From: Ramlibacter aurantiacus
GTDB taxonomy: Bacteria > Pseudomonadota > Gammaproteobacteria > Burkholderiales > Burkholderiaceae_C
Assembly (NCBI RefSeq): GCF_016722895.1
Contig: NZ_JAEQNA010000006.1
Coordinates: forward strand, 247,377 to 311,376
Length of the DNA stretch: 64,000 bases
Direction: 5' to 3'
The position numbers were made by a program, and so were the translations under genes. The notes under the pieces were generated by a model. That model saw nothing but the letters and a program-made list of their open reading frames with translations, ran no database searches and was not told the DNA's origin. Position 1 is the stretch's first letter, and each line of letters begins with the position of its first letter. Shown here piece by piece: positions 8,875 to 17,653 of this stretch.

Positions 8875-10302
8875 ATGAGCAAGCAATTCGACGTCATCGT
8901 CATCGGCGGCGGCCCTGGTGGCTATATCGCGGCCATCCGGGCAGCGCAACTGGGCTTCAACACCGCCTGCATCGATGAGTGGAAGAACGACAAGGGCGGC
9001 CCGGCGCCGGGCGGCACCTGCACCAACGTCGGCTGCATTCCGTCCAAGGCGCTGCTTCAGTCGTCCGAGCACTTCGAGCACGCCGGCAAGCACTTCGGCG
9101 AGCACGGCATCCAGGTGCAGGGACTGGGCCTCGACCTGGGCAAGATGATCGGCCGCAAGGATGCGGTGGTGAAGCAGAACAACGACGGCATCCTGTACCT
9201 GTTCAAGAAGAACAAGGTCAGCTTCTTCCACGGGCGCGGCTCGTTCGTGAAGGCTGCCGAGGGCGCGCACGAAGTCCGCGTCTCCGGCCAGGACGAAACG
9301 CTGGTGGCCAGGCACGTGATCATCGCCACCGGCTCCAACGCCCGCGCGCTGCCCGGCACGCCCTTCGACGAGGTCAACGTGCTGTCCAACGACGGCGCGC
9401 TGCGCATCGGGGCCGTGCCCAAGAAGCTGGGCCTGATCGGCTCCGGCGTCATCGGGCTGGAGATGGGTTCGGTCTGGCGCCGCGTGGGCGCCGAGGTCAC
9501 CATCCTCGAGGGACTGCCCACCTTCCTGGGCGCGGTCGACGAGCAGATCGCCAAGGAAGCGCACAAGGCCTTCACCAAACAGGGCCTGAAGATCGAGCTG
9601 GGCGTGAAGGTCGGCGAGGTTCGCAACCAGGGCGAGCAGGGCGTGTCCATCGCCTACACCGACGCCAAGGGCCAGGCGCAGACCCTGCAGGTGGACAAGC
9701 TGATCGTGTCCATCGGCCGCGTGCCGAACACCGTGGGCCTGGACGCCGAGGCTGCAGGCATCCAGCTCGACGAGCGCGGGGCCATCGTGGTCGACGATGA
9801 GTGCCGCACCAACGTACCCGGCATCTGGGCCGTGGGCGACGTGGTGCGCGGGCCCATGCTCGCGCACAAGGCCGAGGAGGAGGGTGTGGCGGTGGCCGAG
9901 CGCATTGCCGGCCAGCACGGGCACGTCAACTTCAACACCATTCCCTGGGTCATCTACACCAGCCCCGAGATCGCCTGGGTCGGACGCACCGAGCAGCAGC
10001 TCAAGGCCGACGGCGTGACCTACAAGGCCGGCACCTTCCCGTTCCTGGCCAATGGCCGGGCGCGGGCGCTGGGCGACACCACCGGCATGGTGAAGTTCCT
10101 GGCCGACGCGGCAACCGACGAGATCCTCGGCGTGCACATCGTGGGCCCCATGGCCAGCGAGCTCATCTCCGAGGCGGTGGTGGCGATGGAGTTCAAGGCC
10201 TCCAGCGAGGACATCGCCCGCATCTGCCATGCCCACCCGTCGCTGTCCGAGGCCACCAAGGAAGCGGCGCTGGCAGTGGACAAGCGCACGCTCAACTTCT
10301 GA
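8875..10302 (+). CDS. lpdA: Dihydrolipoyl dehydrogenase (E3) of the 2-oxoglutarate dehydrogenase complex
   Basis: 475-residue flavoprotein disulfide reductase. The N-terminal FAD motif ([19 protein letters not shown]), the redox-active disulfide in [16 protein letters not shown] (Cys-x4-Cys), the NAD motif ([14 protein letters not shown]) and the C-terminal [12 protein letters not shown] with catalytic His and Glu are all present. It is the third gene of the odh operon, 11 nt after sucB. It is a different E3 type from the gene at the left window edge, so the two 2-oxo-acid dehydrogenases here appear to have dedicated E3 enzymes. Confidence 0.96.
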   Translation: MSKQFDVIVIGGGPGGYIAAIRAAQLGFNTACIDEWKNDKGGPAPGGTCTNVGCIPSKALLQSSEHFEHAGKHFGEHGIQVQGLGLDLGKMIGRKDAVVKQNNDGILYLFKKNKVSFFHGRGSFVKAAEGAHEVRVSGQDETLVARHVIIATGSNARALPGTPFDEVNVLSNDGALRIGAVPKKLGLIGSGVIGLEMGSVWRRVGAEVTILEGLPTFLGAVDEQIAKEAHKAFTKQGLKIELGVKVGEVRNQGEQGVSIAYTDAKGQAQTLQVDKLIVSIGRVPNTVGLDAEAAGIQLDERGAIVVDDECRTNVPGIWAVGDVVRGPMLAHKAEEEGVAVAERIAGQHGHVNFNTIPWVIYTSPEIAWVGRTEQQLKADGVTYKAGTFPFLANGRARALGDTTGMVKFLADAATDEILGVHIVGPMASELISEAVVAMEFKASSEDIARICHAHPSLSEATKEAALAVDKRTLNF

Positions 10303-10309
10303 CGCACCC

Positions 10310-11437
10310 GTGAGCAACGAAGGCGAACAGCGACCGTTCGCATCCGTTCGCCAGGCCTACGAGACCGAGCTGGCGGCACGCGGCTACACGGCCGACGCCG
10401 CCCAGCTGCGCGCGGTCGATGCGCTGGAGCGCTGCGCCCGTGAGTGGGCGCAGTTCAAGGAGCAGCGCTCCAACCTCTTCAAGAAGCTGATCAACCGGCC
10501 CGAGATCCCGCGCGGGGTCTACATGTACGGCGGGGTCGGGCGCGGCAAGAGCTTCCTGATGGATTGCTTCTACAGCGCCATGCCGCTGCGCCGCAAGACG
10601 CGGCTGCACTTCCACGAGTTCATGCGCGAAGTGCACCGCGAGCTGGCGGACCTGCAGGGCACCGTGAACCCCCTGGACGTGCTGGGCGCGCGCATGGCGC
10701 GGCGCTACCGGCTGATCTGCTTCGACGAGTTCCACGTGGCGGACATCACCGACGCCATGATCCTGCACCGCCTGCTGCAGGCACTGTTCGACAACGGCGT
10801 GGGCTTCGTCACCACCTCCAACTTCCATCCCGACGAGCTGTATCCGAACGGGCTGCACCGCGATCGCATATTGCCGGCCATCGCGCTGCTCAAGGACCGG
10901 CTCGAGGTGCTCAACGTCGACAACGGCACCGACTATCGGCGCCGCACGCTGGAGCACGTGAAGCTCTATCACTCGCCTCTCGGGCCGGAGGCCGATGCCC
11001 AGATGGACGCGGCGTTCACCGAACTGGCCGAGAGCCATGACGAGAACCCGGTGCTGCACATCGAGCAACGAGAGATCCGCGCCCGGCGCAAGGCCGGTGG
11101 CGTGGTCTGGTTCGACTTCAAGACCCTCTGCGGCGGACCTCGCTCGCAGAACGACTACCTGGAGATCGCGACCCAGTTCCACACGGTGCTCTTGTCCAGC
11201 GTGCCGCAGATGTCGGCGCGCATGGCCTCCGAGGCGCGCCGCTTCACCTGGCTGGTGGACGTGCTGTATGACCGCCGCGTCAAGCTGATCATGTCGGCCG
11301 AGGTGCGCCCCGAGGAGCTTTACACCGAAGGTGCACTGGCACATGAATTCCATCGCACGGTCTCGCGCCTGACCGAGATGCAGTCGGCCGAGTTCCTGGC
11401 GCAGGAACGTCGAACGGTGGACACTCGCCTCACATGA
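10310..11437 (+). CDS. zapE: Cell division protein ZapE (AFG1-like ATPase)
   Basis: 375-residue AFG1/ZapE-family P-loop ATPase. Walker A is MYGGVGRGKS and Walker B is LICFDEFHV; the sensor-like stretch FVTTSNFHPDELYPNGL is typical of the family. In E. coli ZapE modulates FtsZ ring constriction, and the eukaryotic homologue AFG1 works in mitochondrial protein quality control. A GTG at 10310, 7 nt after the lpdA stop, gives the expected N-terminus; an ATG further upstream would lie inside lpdA. The tight spacing suggests co-transcription with the odh operon. Confidence 0.92.
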   Translation: MSNEGEQRPFASVRQAYETELAARGYTADAAQLRAVDALERCAREWAQFKEQRSNLFKKLINRPEIPRGVYMYGGVGRGKSFLMDCFYSAMPLRRKTRLHFHEFMREVHRELADLQGTVNPLDVLGARMARRYRLICFDEFHVADITDAMILHRLLQALFDNGVGFVTTSNFHPDELYPNGLHRDRILPAIALLKDRLEVLNVDNGTDYRRRTLEHVKLYHSPLGPEADAQMDAAFTELAESHDENPVLHIEQREIRARRKAGGVVWFDFKTLCGGPRSQNDYLEIATQFHTVLLSSVPQMSARMASEARRFTWLVDVLYDRRVKLIMSAEVRPEELYTEGALAHEFHRTVSRLTEMQSAEFLAQERRTVDTRLT

Positions 11438-11997
11438 ACAAGCTGCCTTTGCTGGGGATGCTGCTCGTTGCCGGTGCCGCGCTGGCCCAGGGCACGGCCG
11501 GGCCGGAATGGGTGCAGGCCGAGCGCGCCCGGATCGCCGCCGAGCGGGCCGCGGTCGAGGCCCGACATGCGCGCGAGGAAGTCGCCTGCCGAGCCCGGTT
11601 CGCGGTCAACGACTGCGTGCGCGAGAGTACGGCCCGCCGCCGAGTGGCCTTGTCCGAGCTGAGGAAGCAGGAGCTCGCGGTGAATGCGGCGGAGCGGCAG
11701 CAGCGTGCCGAAGAACGGCGACGCGCCTTGGCGGACAAGGCGGCCACGCCGCGCGAGGGCCGCTCCTTGGAAGGTGAGGCCCCGCCAGCGGCCGCACCGG
11801 CGCCGGCACCTCCGCAGCCGTCACCGGTGCACCTGCCGCGCGAGCCCGTCGCCAAACCTCCAGGGCTCACCGGGTCCGAACGCGAACAAGCCCACCAGCG
11901 CAAACTGGACGAAGCAGCCGAGCGCAAGCAGAAGGTGCTGGAGCGCAACGCCAGGCGCACCAAGCCGGCCGCCTCGCCCTTGCCCATTCCGGACTGA
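11434..11997 (+). CDS. Small exported protein of unknown function, Ala/Arg/Glu-rich
   Basis: 187 residues. A signal peptide (MNKLPLLGMLLVAGAALA) is followed by a charged, probably helical or coiled-coil region rich in A, R and E (about 20-105), a Pro/Ala-rich linker and a second charged helix near the C-terminus. Two Cys about 11 residues apart (EEVACRARF and VNDCVRES) could form a periplasmic disulfide. I do not recognise a named domain. The start codon overlaps the zapE stop (ATGA), implying translational coupling. Confidence 0.75.
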   Translation: MNKLPLLGMLLVAGAALAQGTAGPEWVQAERARIAAERAAVEARHAREEVACRARFAVNDCVRESTARRRVALSELRKQELAVNAAERQQRAEERRRALADKAATPREGRSLEGEAPPAAAPAPAPPQPSPVHLPREPVAKPPGLTGSEREQAHQRKLDEAAERKQKVLERNARRTKPAASPLPIPD

Positions 11998-12022
11998 GAA
12001 GCTGAGCACGGACGCCGGTCGG

Positions 12023-12796
12023 CTACTCCTCCAGGGGCTCGAGCTTCACGATCACCAGCGACAGGTTGTCGCCGCCACCGCCTGCCCGGGCGCGTGCCTT
12101 GGACACCAGGAACTCCGTGGCTTCGCGTGGGGACAGCATGGCCAGGGCCGCGCCCAGCTCCTCGTCGGTGAAGTAGTGCCACAGGCCGTCGCTGCAGGCC
12201 AGCAGGGTATCGCCCGGGCGCAGCTGTGGAATGAGATGGCTGGCGGCCGGCGGATCTTCGTCGGCGCCCAGGCATCCCATGAGGATGTTGGATTGCGGGT
12301 GGTCGTTGGCCTCGTCCTCGCTGATCTCGCCCTGGGACACCAGCATCTGCACGTAGGAATGGTCCAGGGTGCGCTTGACCAACCCACGCCCGTGGAAGTG
12401 GTAGATGCGCGAGTCTCCTGCGTGGACCCAGTGGCAGTCTCCGGCCGGGTTGATCAGGAACGCGGCCACCGTGCTGTGCGGCTCCTCCTCGGACGAGAGC
12501 GCGGTGAGCTTGATCACCAGGTGCGCGTCCTTCACCAGCTGCGAGAGCATGTGGCCGCCGTCGTCCTGCGCGGGTGAGTAGCGCTCGAACAGCTGCCGGG
12601 CGGTGAGCATCACCTGGTCGGAGGCCTTGCGTCCGCCGCTGCGCCCGCCCATGCCGTCGGCGATGACCCCGAGCACGCAGCCCGGATGGCGGGGATGGGC
12701 GAGCAGGGCGAGCTGGTCCTGTTGGTAGTCGCGGTCGCCCTTGTGGAGGCCGGTGGATGCGGTGAGTCGGTAGCCCTTGGCCATGCCTGTTTCCAT
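12023..12796 (-). CDS. PP2C-family serine/threonine protein phosphatase
   Basis: 257-residue soluble phosphatase of the bacterial PP2C/Stp type. The metal-binding and catalytic motifs are visible in order: RDYQQDQ, VIADGMGGRSGG, WVHAGDSRIY, LACSDGLWHY and GGGDNLSLVIV. The second Met, four codons in (12784), is an alternative start. It dephosphorylates Ser/Thr phosphoproteins and usually opposes a Hanks-type kinase, but no such kinase gene lies nearby. It is convergent with the preceding gene and divergent from the YdcH-like gene. Confidence 0.9.
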   Translation of the reverse strand: METGMAKGYRLTASTGLHKGDRDYQQDQLALLAHPRHPGCVLGVIADGMGGRSGGRKASDQVMLTARQLFERYSPAQDDGGHMLSQLVKDAHLVIKLTALSSEEEPHSTVAAFLINPAGDCHWVHAGDSRIYHFHGRGLVKRTLDHSYVQMLVSQGEISEDEANDHPQSNILMGCLGADEDPPAASHLIPQLRPGDTLLACSDGLWHYFTDEELGAALAMLSPREATEFLVSKARARAGGGGDNLSLVIVKLEPLEE

Positions 12797-12868
12797 GCGG
12801 GACGAGGGCCCGCGACAGGGCGGTATTATCGGCCGCGCCCACCCTCATTCCGCACCGGGCGAACCCCC

Positions 12869-13072
12869 GTGGACCTGAACCTGCACTCCCCCGCGCGACG
12901 CCTCATCGAGCTGCGCATCGAACATGCCGATCTCGACGCGCTGATCGACCGCGCCGGCCTGGACCAGTCCCTCGACGAACTCGCGCTGCGGCGCCTGAAG
13001 AAGCGCCGCCTGGCCTTGCGCGACCTCATCGACGCGCTGCAGCGGCAGCTGGAACCCCGGGAGCCCGCGTGA
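12869..13072 (+). CDS. YdcH-like (DUF465) small helical protein
   Basis: 67-residue highly charged protein that matches the DUF465/YdcH pattern: an amphipathic helical hairpin with alternating RRLIELRIEHADLDALI and LRRLKKRRLALRDLID segments. Function unknown. A GTG start at 12869 is chosen because the frame upstream is not protein-like. A -10-like TATTAT lies at 12824-12829. Its stop overlaps the GTG of the helicase gene (GTGA), so the two are probably translated together. Confidence 0.75.
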   Translation: MDLNLHSPARRLIELRIEHADLDALIDRAGLDQSLDELALRRLKKRRLALRDLIDALQRQLEPREPA

Positions 13073-15120
13073 GCCTTGCCGACGAGGTGCGCGACGTCTT
13101 CTGCGCCGAAGGTGCGCTGTCACGCGCCGCCGAGCAGTTCCAGCCGCGCCAGGGGCAGACCGACATGGCCTTGGCCGTGGCGCGCACCATCGAGCAGGGT
13201 GGGGTGCTCGTGGTCGAAGCCGGCACCGGCGTGGGCAAGACGTTCTCCTACCTGGTGCCCGCGTTGCTATCGGGCGAGAAGGTGCTGCTGTCCACCGCCA
13301 CCAAGACCCTGCAGGACCAGCTGTTCGGGCGCGACCTGCCGCGCCTGGTGCAGGCGCTGGGTTTGCCGGTGCGCACGGCGCTGCTCAAGGGCCGCGCCAG
13401 CTACCTGTGCATCCACCGCATGGAGCTCGCGCGCCAGGACGCCACCCTGGCCGACCGCCAGGCGGTGCGCAGCCTGGCGCGGATCGAGGAATGGGCCCAC
13501 GTGACGCGCACCGGTGACCTGGCCGAGCTGCCGGGCCTGGACGAGCGATCCCCGGTGATTCCCCTGGTCACCTCCACGCGCGAAAACTGCCTGGGCGCCC
13601 AATGCCCGCGGTTTCGCGCCTGCCACGTCAACCATGCCCGGCGCGAGGCGCTCGCCAGCGACGTGGTCGTGGTCAACCATCACTTGTTCTTCGCCGACCT
13701 GGCCGTGCGTGAGTCGGGCATGGCGGAGTTGCTGCCGACCGTGCGCGTGGCCATCTTCGACGAGGCGCACCAGCTCAACGAAACCGGCGTCCAGTTCCTC
13801 GGGGTGCAGCTCGGAACCGGCCAGCTGGTCGACTTCGCACGCGACGTGCTGGGCGCCGGGCTGCAGCTCGCGCGGGGAATGTGCGACTGGCAGCAGGTCG
13901 CTGCCGGCGTGGAGCAGGCCGCCCGCGAGCTGCGCCTGACCGCCGGGCGCACGCCCACCGGTGCCCGCTTGAGGTGGGACGGCGAGGCGCCCGAGCAGGT
14001 CGCGCCGCGCGACTGGGACGCCGCCCTCGATGCGGTGTCCCGCGCCTGCGATGCGGCACTCGAGGCCCTGGAGACGGTGCATGAGGTGGCGCCGGATTTC
14101 CTTCGGCTGGCCGAGCGCGCCCGCACCCTGGCCGAACGCGCCGACCGTTTCGTGCGGCCCTGCGATCCGGCGTCGGTGCGGTGGCTCGACGTCGGGCTGC
14201 AACTGCGGCTGGTCGAATCTCCGCTGGACATCGCGCAGGCGGTGCGCACGAGGCTGCTGCGACTGCCCGCGCAGGGCGAAGGCGAGGCGGCGGATCCCGC
14301 AAGCGGCCGGGCCTGGATCTTCACCTCGGCCACCCTGGGTGACGATGCGCGCCTGAGCTGGTTCACCGAGCCTTGCGGCCTGCAGGACGCGCAGGTACTG
14401 CGCGTCGGCAGTCCCTTCGATTACGCGGCGCAGGCAGGCCTGTACATCCCGCGCGACTTTCCACGGCCGAACGAGCCCACCCACAGTGGCCGGGTGGCGG
14501 CGCTGGCGGCCGATGCGGTGCGGCTGCTGGGCGGTCGCACCCTGGTGCTGACCACCACGCTGCGCGCCTTGCGCACCATCGGTGATGCGCTGCAGGTGCG
14601 CTTCGGAGGGACCGACGACCCTGAAGTGCTGGTGCAGGGCCAGTGGCCCAAGCGTCGCCTGATCGAGCGTTTCCGTGAGGGCTCGAGTGCAGGCGGTCGC
14701 GGCTGCGTGCTGGTCGCTTCGGCTTCCTTCTGGGAAGGTGTGGACGTGCCGGGTGACCAGCTGCAGCTGGTGGTGGTGGACAAGTTGCCTTTTCCACCAC
14801 CGGGCGATCCGCTGGTGGAGGCGCGTTCACGGCGCCTGGAGGCCCAGGGCCGCAGCCCCTTCGGCGACTACCACCTGCCCGAGGCGGCGGTGGCCCTGAA
14901 ACAGGGAGCGGGACGGCTGATCCGCCGCGAGAGCGACCGCGGCGTGCTCGTGGTGTGCGATCCGCGGCTGGCCAGCATGCCGTATGGGCGGCGCCTGCTG
15001 TCGGCGTTACCGCCGATGCGGCGGCTGGAGGGGGCGCCCGCGTTTCAGGCGGCGCTGGCGGAGCTGGCGGCTACCACAGCTTCCACCACGGGCCTTGAGC
15101 CGAGCGAAAGCCCCGGCTGA
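13069..15120 (+). CDS. ATP-dependent DNA helicase, DinG/YoaA family (XPD-like, Fe-S)
   Basis: 683-residue superfamily 2 helicase. Walker A is EAGTGVGKT (near residue 52) and the DEAH box is IFDEAHQLNET. Between them lie the Fe-S ligand cysteines in SYLCIHR and in ENCLGAQCPRFRAC, the arrangement seen in YoaA/DinG/XPD. The later motifs VASASFWEGVDVPG and QGAGRLIRRESD belong to the second helicase domain. Such enzymes unwind 5'-3' and act in replication repair. The size fits YoaA (~640 aa) better than E. coli DinG (~716 aa). Its last 50 nt overlap the 3' end of bamD on the other strand. Confidence 0.9.
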   Translation: MSLADEVRDVFCAEGALSRAAEQFQPRQGQTDMALAVARTIEQGGVLVVEAGTGVGKTFSYLVPALLSGEKVLLSTATKTLQDQLFGRDLPRLVQALGLPVRTALLKGRASYLCIHRMELARQDATLADRQAVRSLARIEEWAHVTRTGDLAELPGLDERSPVIPLVTSTRENCLGAQCPRFRACHVNHARREALASDVVVVNHHLFFADLAVRESGMAELLPTVRVAIFDEAHQLNETGVQFLGVQLGTGQLVDFARDVLGAGLQLARGMCDWQQVAAGVEQAARELRLTAGRTPTGARLRWDGEAPEQVAPRDWDAALDAVSRACDAALEALETVHEVAPDFLRLAERARTLAERADRFVRPCDPASVRWLDVGLQLRLVESPLDIAQAVRTRLLRLPAQGEGEAADPASGRAWIFTSATLGDDARLSWFTEPCGLQDAQVLRVGSPFDYAAQAGLYIPRDFPRPNEPTHSGRVAALAADAVRLLGGRTLVLTTTLRALRTIGDALQVRFGGTDDPEVLVQGQWPKRRLIERFREGSSAGGRGCVLVASASFWEGVDVPGDQLQLVVVDKLPFPPPGDPLVEARSRRLEAQGRSPFGDYHLPEAAVALKQGAGRLIRRESDRGVLVVCDPRLASMPYGRRLLSALPPMRRLEGAPAFQAALAELAATTASTTGLEPSESPG

Positions 15121-15874
15121 GGAACTCGCTGTCGGGGTAGTTCTTCTCGAGCACGCGCCGCGTGTCGGCGGCCAGCTGCTCCATCCCCAGGGCCGCGTAC
15201 GAGCGGTGCAGGATGAACAAGGCCTCTTCCAGGGCCGGCACTTCGCGGTAGTCGTTCAAGGCGGCCTGTGCGCGGTTGATGGCCGCCACATACGCGCCGC
15301 GCCGGTAGTAGTAGCGGGCCACGTGCACCTCGTACTGCGCCAGCGAGTTGACGATGTACGTCATGCGGGCCTTCGAATCGTCCGCGTAGCGGGACTCGGG
15401 GAAGCGGGTGATCAGCTCGCGGAAGGATTCGTAGGACTCCTTGGCCGCCTGCTGGTCACGCTCGCTGAGGTCCTGGCGCGAGAGGAACGCGAACAACCCG
15501 AGGTTGTCGTTGAAGTTGACCAGGCCCTTCAGATACAGCGCGTAGTCGGCGGCGGGACTGGCCGGGTGCAGGCGCAGGAAACGATCGAGGGTGGCCAGCG
15601 CGTCGGCCTTCTCGCCGGCCTTGAACTGCGCGAAGGCCTTGTCGAGCTGCGCCTGCTGCGCCAGCGGCGTGCCGGCGGCGCGGCCTTCGAGCCGCTCGAG
15701 CAGCGGAATGGCTTTGTCGAAGGAGCCGGCGGCGACTTCGTCCTTCGCCTCGCTGTAGAGGCGGTTGGGGCTCCAGGTCGATTGGTCCTGGTTGATGGAC
15801 GAGCAGGCCGACAGCAGGACCACGCTCAAGGCGAGAAGCCCTGGGGCGACCGCCGATAATTTCGCACGCAGCAT
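15071..15874 (-). CDS. bamD: Outer membrane protein assembly factor BamD (lipoprotein)
   Basis: 267-residue TPR lipoprotein of the BAM complex, which inserts beta-barrel proteins into the outer membrane. The signal peptide ends in the lipobox LLSAC with the lipidated Cys24. TPR-like helical repeats fill the rest (SEAKDEVAAGSFDKAI, KARMTYIVNSLAQYEVHVARYYYRRGAY). An ATG 10 codons upstream (15904) is possible, but a perfect TATAAT on this strand at 15907-15912 would put the mRNA start near 15900, downstream of that codon; hence the start at 15874. The gene is divergent from rluD, as in many proteobacteria. Confidence 0.93.
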   Translation of the reverse strand: MLRAKLSAVAPGLLALSVVLLSACSSINQDQSTWSPNRLYSEAKDEVAAGSFDKAIPLLERLEGRAAGTPLAQQAQLDKAFAQFKAGEKADALATLDRFLRLHPASPAADYALYLKGLVNFNDNLGLFAFLSRQDLSERDQQAAKESYESFRELITRFPESRYADDSKARMTYIVNSLAQYEVHVARYYYRRGAYVAAINRAQAALNDYREVPALEEALFILHRSYAALGMEQLAADTRRVLEKNYPDSEFLSRGFRSAQGPWWKLW

Positions 15875-15906
15875 CGCGCAGGCACTCTTGACTTGAAAGG
15901 GCATTG

Positions 15907-15912
15907 ATTATA
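15907..15912 (-). promoter_or_regulatory. -10 element for bamD
   Basis: The minus strand reads TATAAT exactly, about 26 nt upstream of the likely mRNA start-to-ATG leader of bamD. No good -35 is seen; CGGTCA at 16-bp spacing is the best. The element lies just upstream of the rluD start codon (15928), so RNA polymerase at bamD would sit over the rluD start region. Confidence 0.55.
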
Positions 15913-15927
15913 TCGACCGACCTCTCC

Positions 15928-16962
15928 ATGACCGGGCTGGCACAGGTGCTGGAGGAAGGCCCGGACCCGGGTGCCGACACTGAATGGCGCACCTTCGCCA
16001 TCGATGCCGCGCTGCACGGCGAGCGCCTCGACCGAGCCCTCGCGGCGCTGGTGCCCGAGTTCTCGCGCAACTACCTGCAGCAGCTGATCGATGCCGGTGC
16101 CGTGCGCCTCAACGGCCGCGTGCTTTCCCGCAGTGCGGCGCGGGTGAAGGCCGGTGACCAGGGCCAGGTCGAACTGCGGCCCACGCCGCAGAGCCAGGCC
16201 TTCGTGCCCGAGCCCATGGACCTGCCGGTCATCTACGAAGATGCCCACCTGCTGGTGCTGGACAAGCCGGCGGGGCTGGTGGTGCATCCGGCACCGGGCA
16301 ATTGGCGCGGCACCTTGCTCAACGGCTTGCTGGCGCGCGATCCGCGCGCGGCGCTGCTGCCTCGAGCCGGCATCGTGCACCGCCTCGACAAGGACACCAG
16401 CGGACTGATGGTGGTGGCGCGCGACCGCGCCGCCATGGATGCCCTGGTGCGCCTGATCGCGGCGCGTGAGGTCTCGCGCCAGTACGTCGCATTGGCGCAT
16501 CGGTCCTGGAGCGGTCCCGCGCTGCGCGACGTCGACGCCGGGATCGGTCGCGACCCCGCCAACCGCCTGCGCATGGCCGTGGTCGACCTCGAACGGCACC
16601 CCGGCAAGCCCGCGCGCACCCACCTCGAACACCTGGCCGATGCCGACGCCGGTTGCCTGGTGCGCGCGACGCTCGAGACCGGCCGGACGCATCAGATCCG
16701 TGTGCACATGGCCCACATCGGTCATCCGTTGGTGGCCGACGAACTCTATGGCGGCGCACCCGCCGCAGGCATGCAGCGCCAGGCCCTCCACGCCGATCGC
16801 CTCGCTTTCCGCCACCCCGTCTCGGGCGCCGAACTGGCGTTCCACGCGTCCCCGCCGCGGGACCTCCTGCAGGCTCTGGCCGCCTGGGGCCTGCGATACA
16901 ATCCGCCGGCTCGCGCACCAGCGCGCAGTCCCGGTCGAGCCCCCCAGGCGGGGCCGCCCTGA
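15928..16962 (+). CDS. rluD: 23S rRNA pseudouridine synthase RluD
   Basis: 344-residue RluA/RluC/RluD-family enzyme that makes pseudouridines in helix 69 of 23S rRNA (positions 1911/1915/1917 in E. coli). An N-terminal S4 RNA-binding domain ([19 protein letters not shown]) precedes the catalytic domain with [16 protein letters not shown], where the Asp is the nucleophile. The bamD-rluD divergent arrangement supports RluD rather than RluC. ATG 15928 is preferred over a TTG at 15904. Confidence 0.92.
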   Translation: MTGLAQVLEEGPDPGADTEWRTFAIDAALHGERLDRALAALVPEFSRNYLQQLIDAGAVRLNGRVLSRSAARVKAGDQGQVELRPTPQSQAFVPEPMDLPVIYEDAHLLVLDKPAGLVVHPAPGNWRGTLLNGLLARDPRAALLPRAGIVHRLDKDTSGLMVVARDRAAMDALVRLIAAREVSRQYVALAHRSWSGPALRDVDAGIGRDPANRLRMAVVDLERHPGKPARTHLEHLADADAGCLVRATLETGRTHQIRVHMAHIGHPLVADELYGGAPAAGMQRQALHADRLAFRHPVSGAELAFHASPPRDLLQALAAWGLRYNPPARAPARSPGRAPQAGPP

Positions 16963-16989
16963 AGCCTTCGGGTTCCAACCGTTACGCCA

Positions 16990-17007
16990 GCCGCCTTCAC
17001 AGGCGGC
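16990..17007 (+). terminator. Hairpin between rluD and scpB
   Basis: Seven-bp perfect stem (16990-16996 against 17001-17007) with a 4-nt loop. It is followed by CTTCCTG rather than a T run, so it may slow or stabilise rather than fully terminate. Confidence 0.35.
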
Positions 17008-17026
17008 CTTCCTGCGACACGAAGCG

Positions 17027-17653
17027 ATGAATAGCTCGGATGCCAAGCGCGTCCTGGAGACGGCCCTGATTTGTTCACCGCAACCGCTGTCGGTGCGTGA
17101 GCTGCGCGTGCTGTTCAACGACGAACTCGGCGCCGACACCATCAAGGCCCTGCTGCAGGACCTGCAGGACGACTGGTCGACGCGTGGCGTCGAACTGGTG
17201 GCCGTGGCCAGTGGCTGGCGCTTCCAGAGCCGTCCGCAGATGCGCGAATACCTCGATCGGCTGCATCCCGAAAAGCCTCCGCGGTACACCCGGGCCACGC
17301 TCGAGACGCTGGCCATCATCGCGTACCGGCAGCCGGTCACCCGTGGCGACATCGAAGACATCCGCGGCGTCACCGTCAATTCCCTCACCATCAAACAACT
17401 CGAGGACCGCGGCTGGGTCGAGGTGATCGGACACCGCGAGGCGCCCGGGCGTCCCGCACTGTTCGCCACCACCCGCCACTTCCTCGACGACCTGGGCCTT
17501 CCCTCGCTCGACGCGCTGCCGCTCCTGGACAACCCGGTGCAGGCGGCGGCCGCGTTGGAGTCGCTGGCCGACCTCCCGGTCCAGCCCGAACTGGCGATCG
17601 AAGGCGATGCCCCGGCGGATCTGCCGGATGGCCCGAGCTCACAACCATCATGA
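17027..17653 (+). CDS. scpB: Segregation and condensation protein B
   Basis: 208-residue ScpB, a dimeric winged-helix kleisin-binding subunit of the SMC-ScpA-ScpB condensin. The conserved core [21 protein letters not shown] and the recognition stretch [20 protein letters not shown] are clear. The C-terminus has a short acidic/Pro tail. scpA and smc are not adjacent. The stop overlaps the rluB start (ATGA). Confidence 0.9.
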   Translation: MNSSDAKRVLETALICSPQPLSVRELRVLFNDELGADTIKALLQDLQDDWSTRGVELVAVASGWRFQSRPQMREYLDRLHPEKPPRYTRATLETLAIIAYRQPVTRGDIEDIRGVTVNSLTIKQLEDRGWVEVIGHREAPGRPALFATTRHFLDDLGLPSLDALPLLDNPVQAAAALESLADLPVQPELAIEGDAPADLPDGPSSQPS

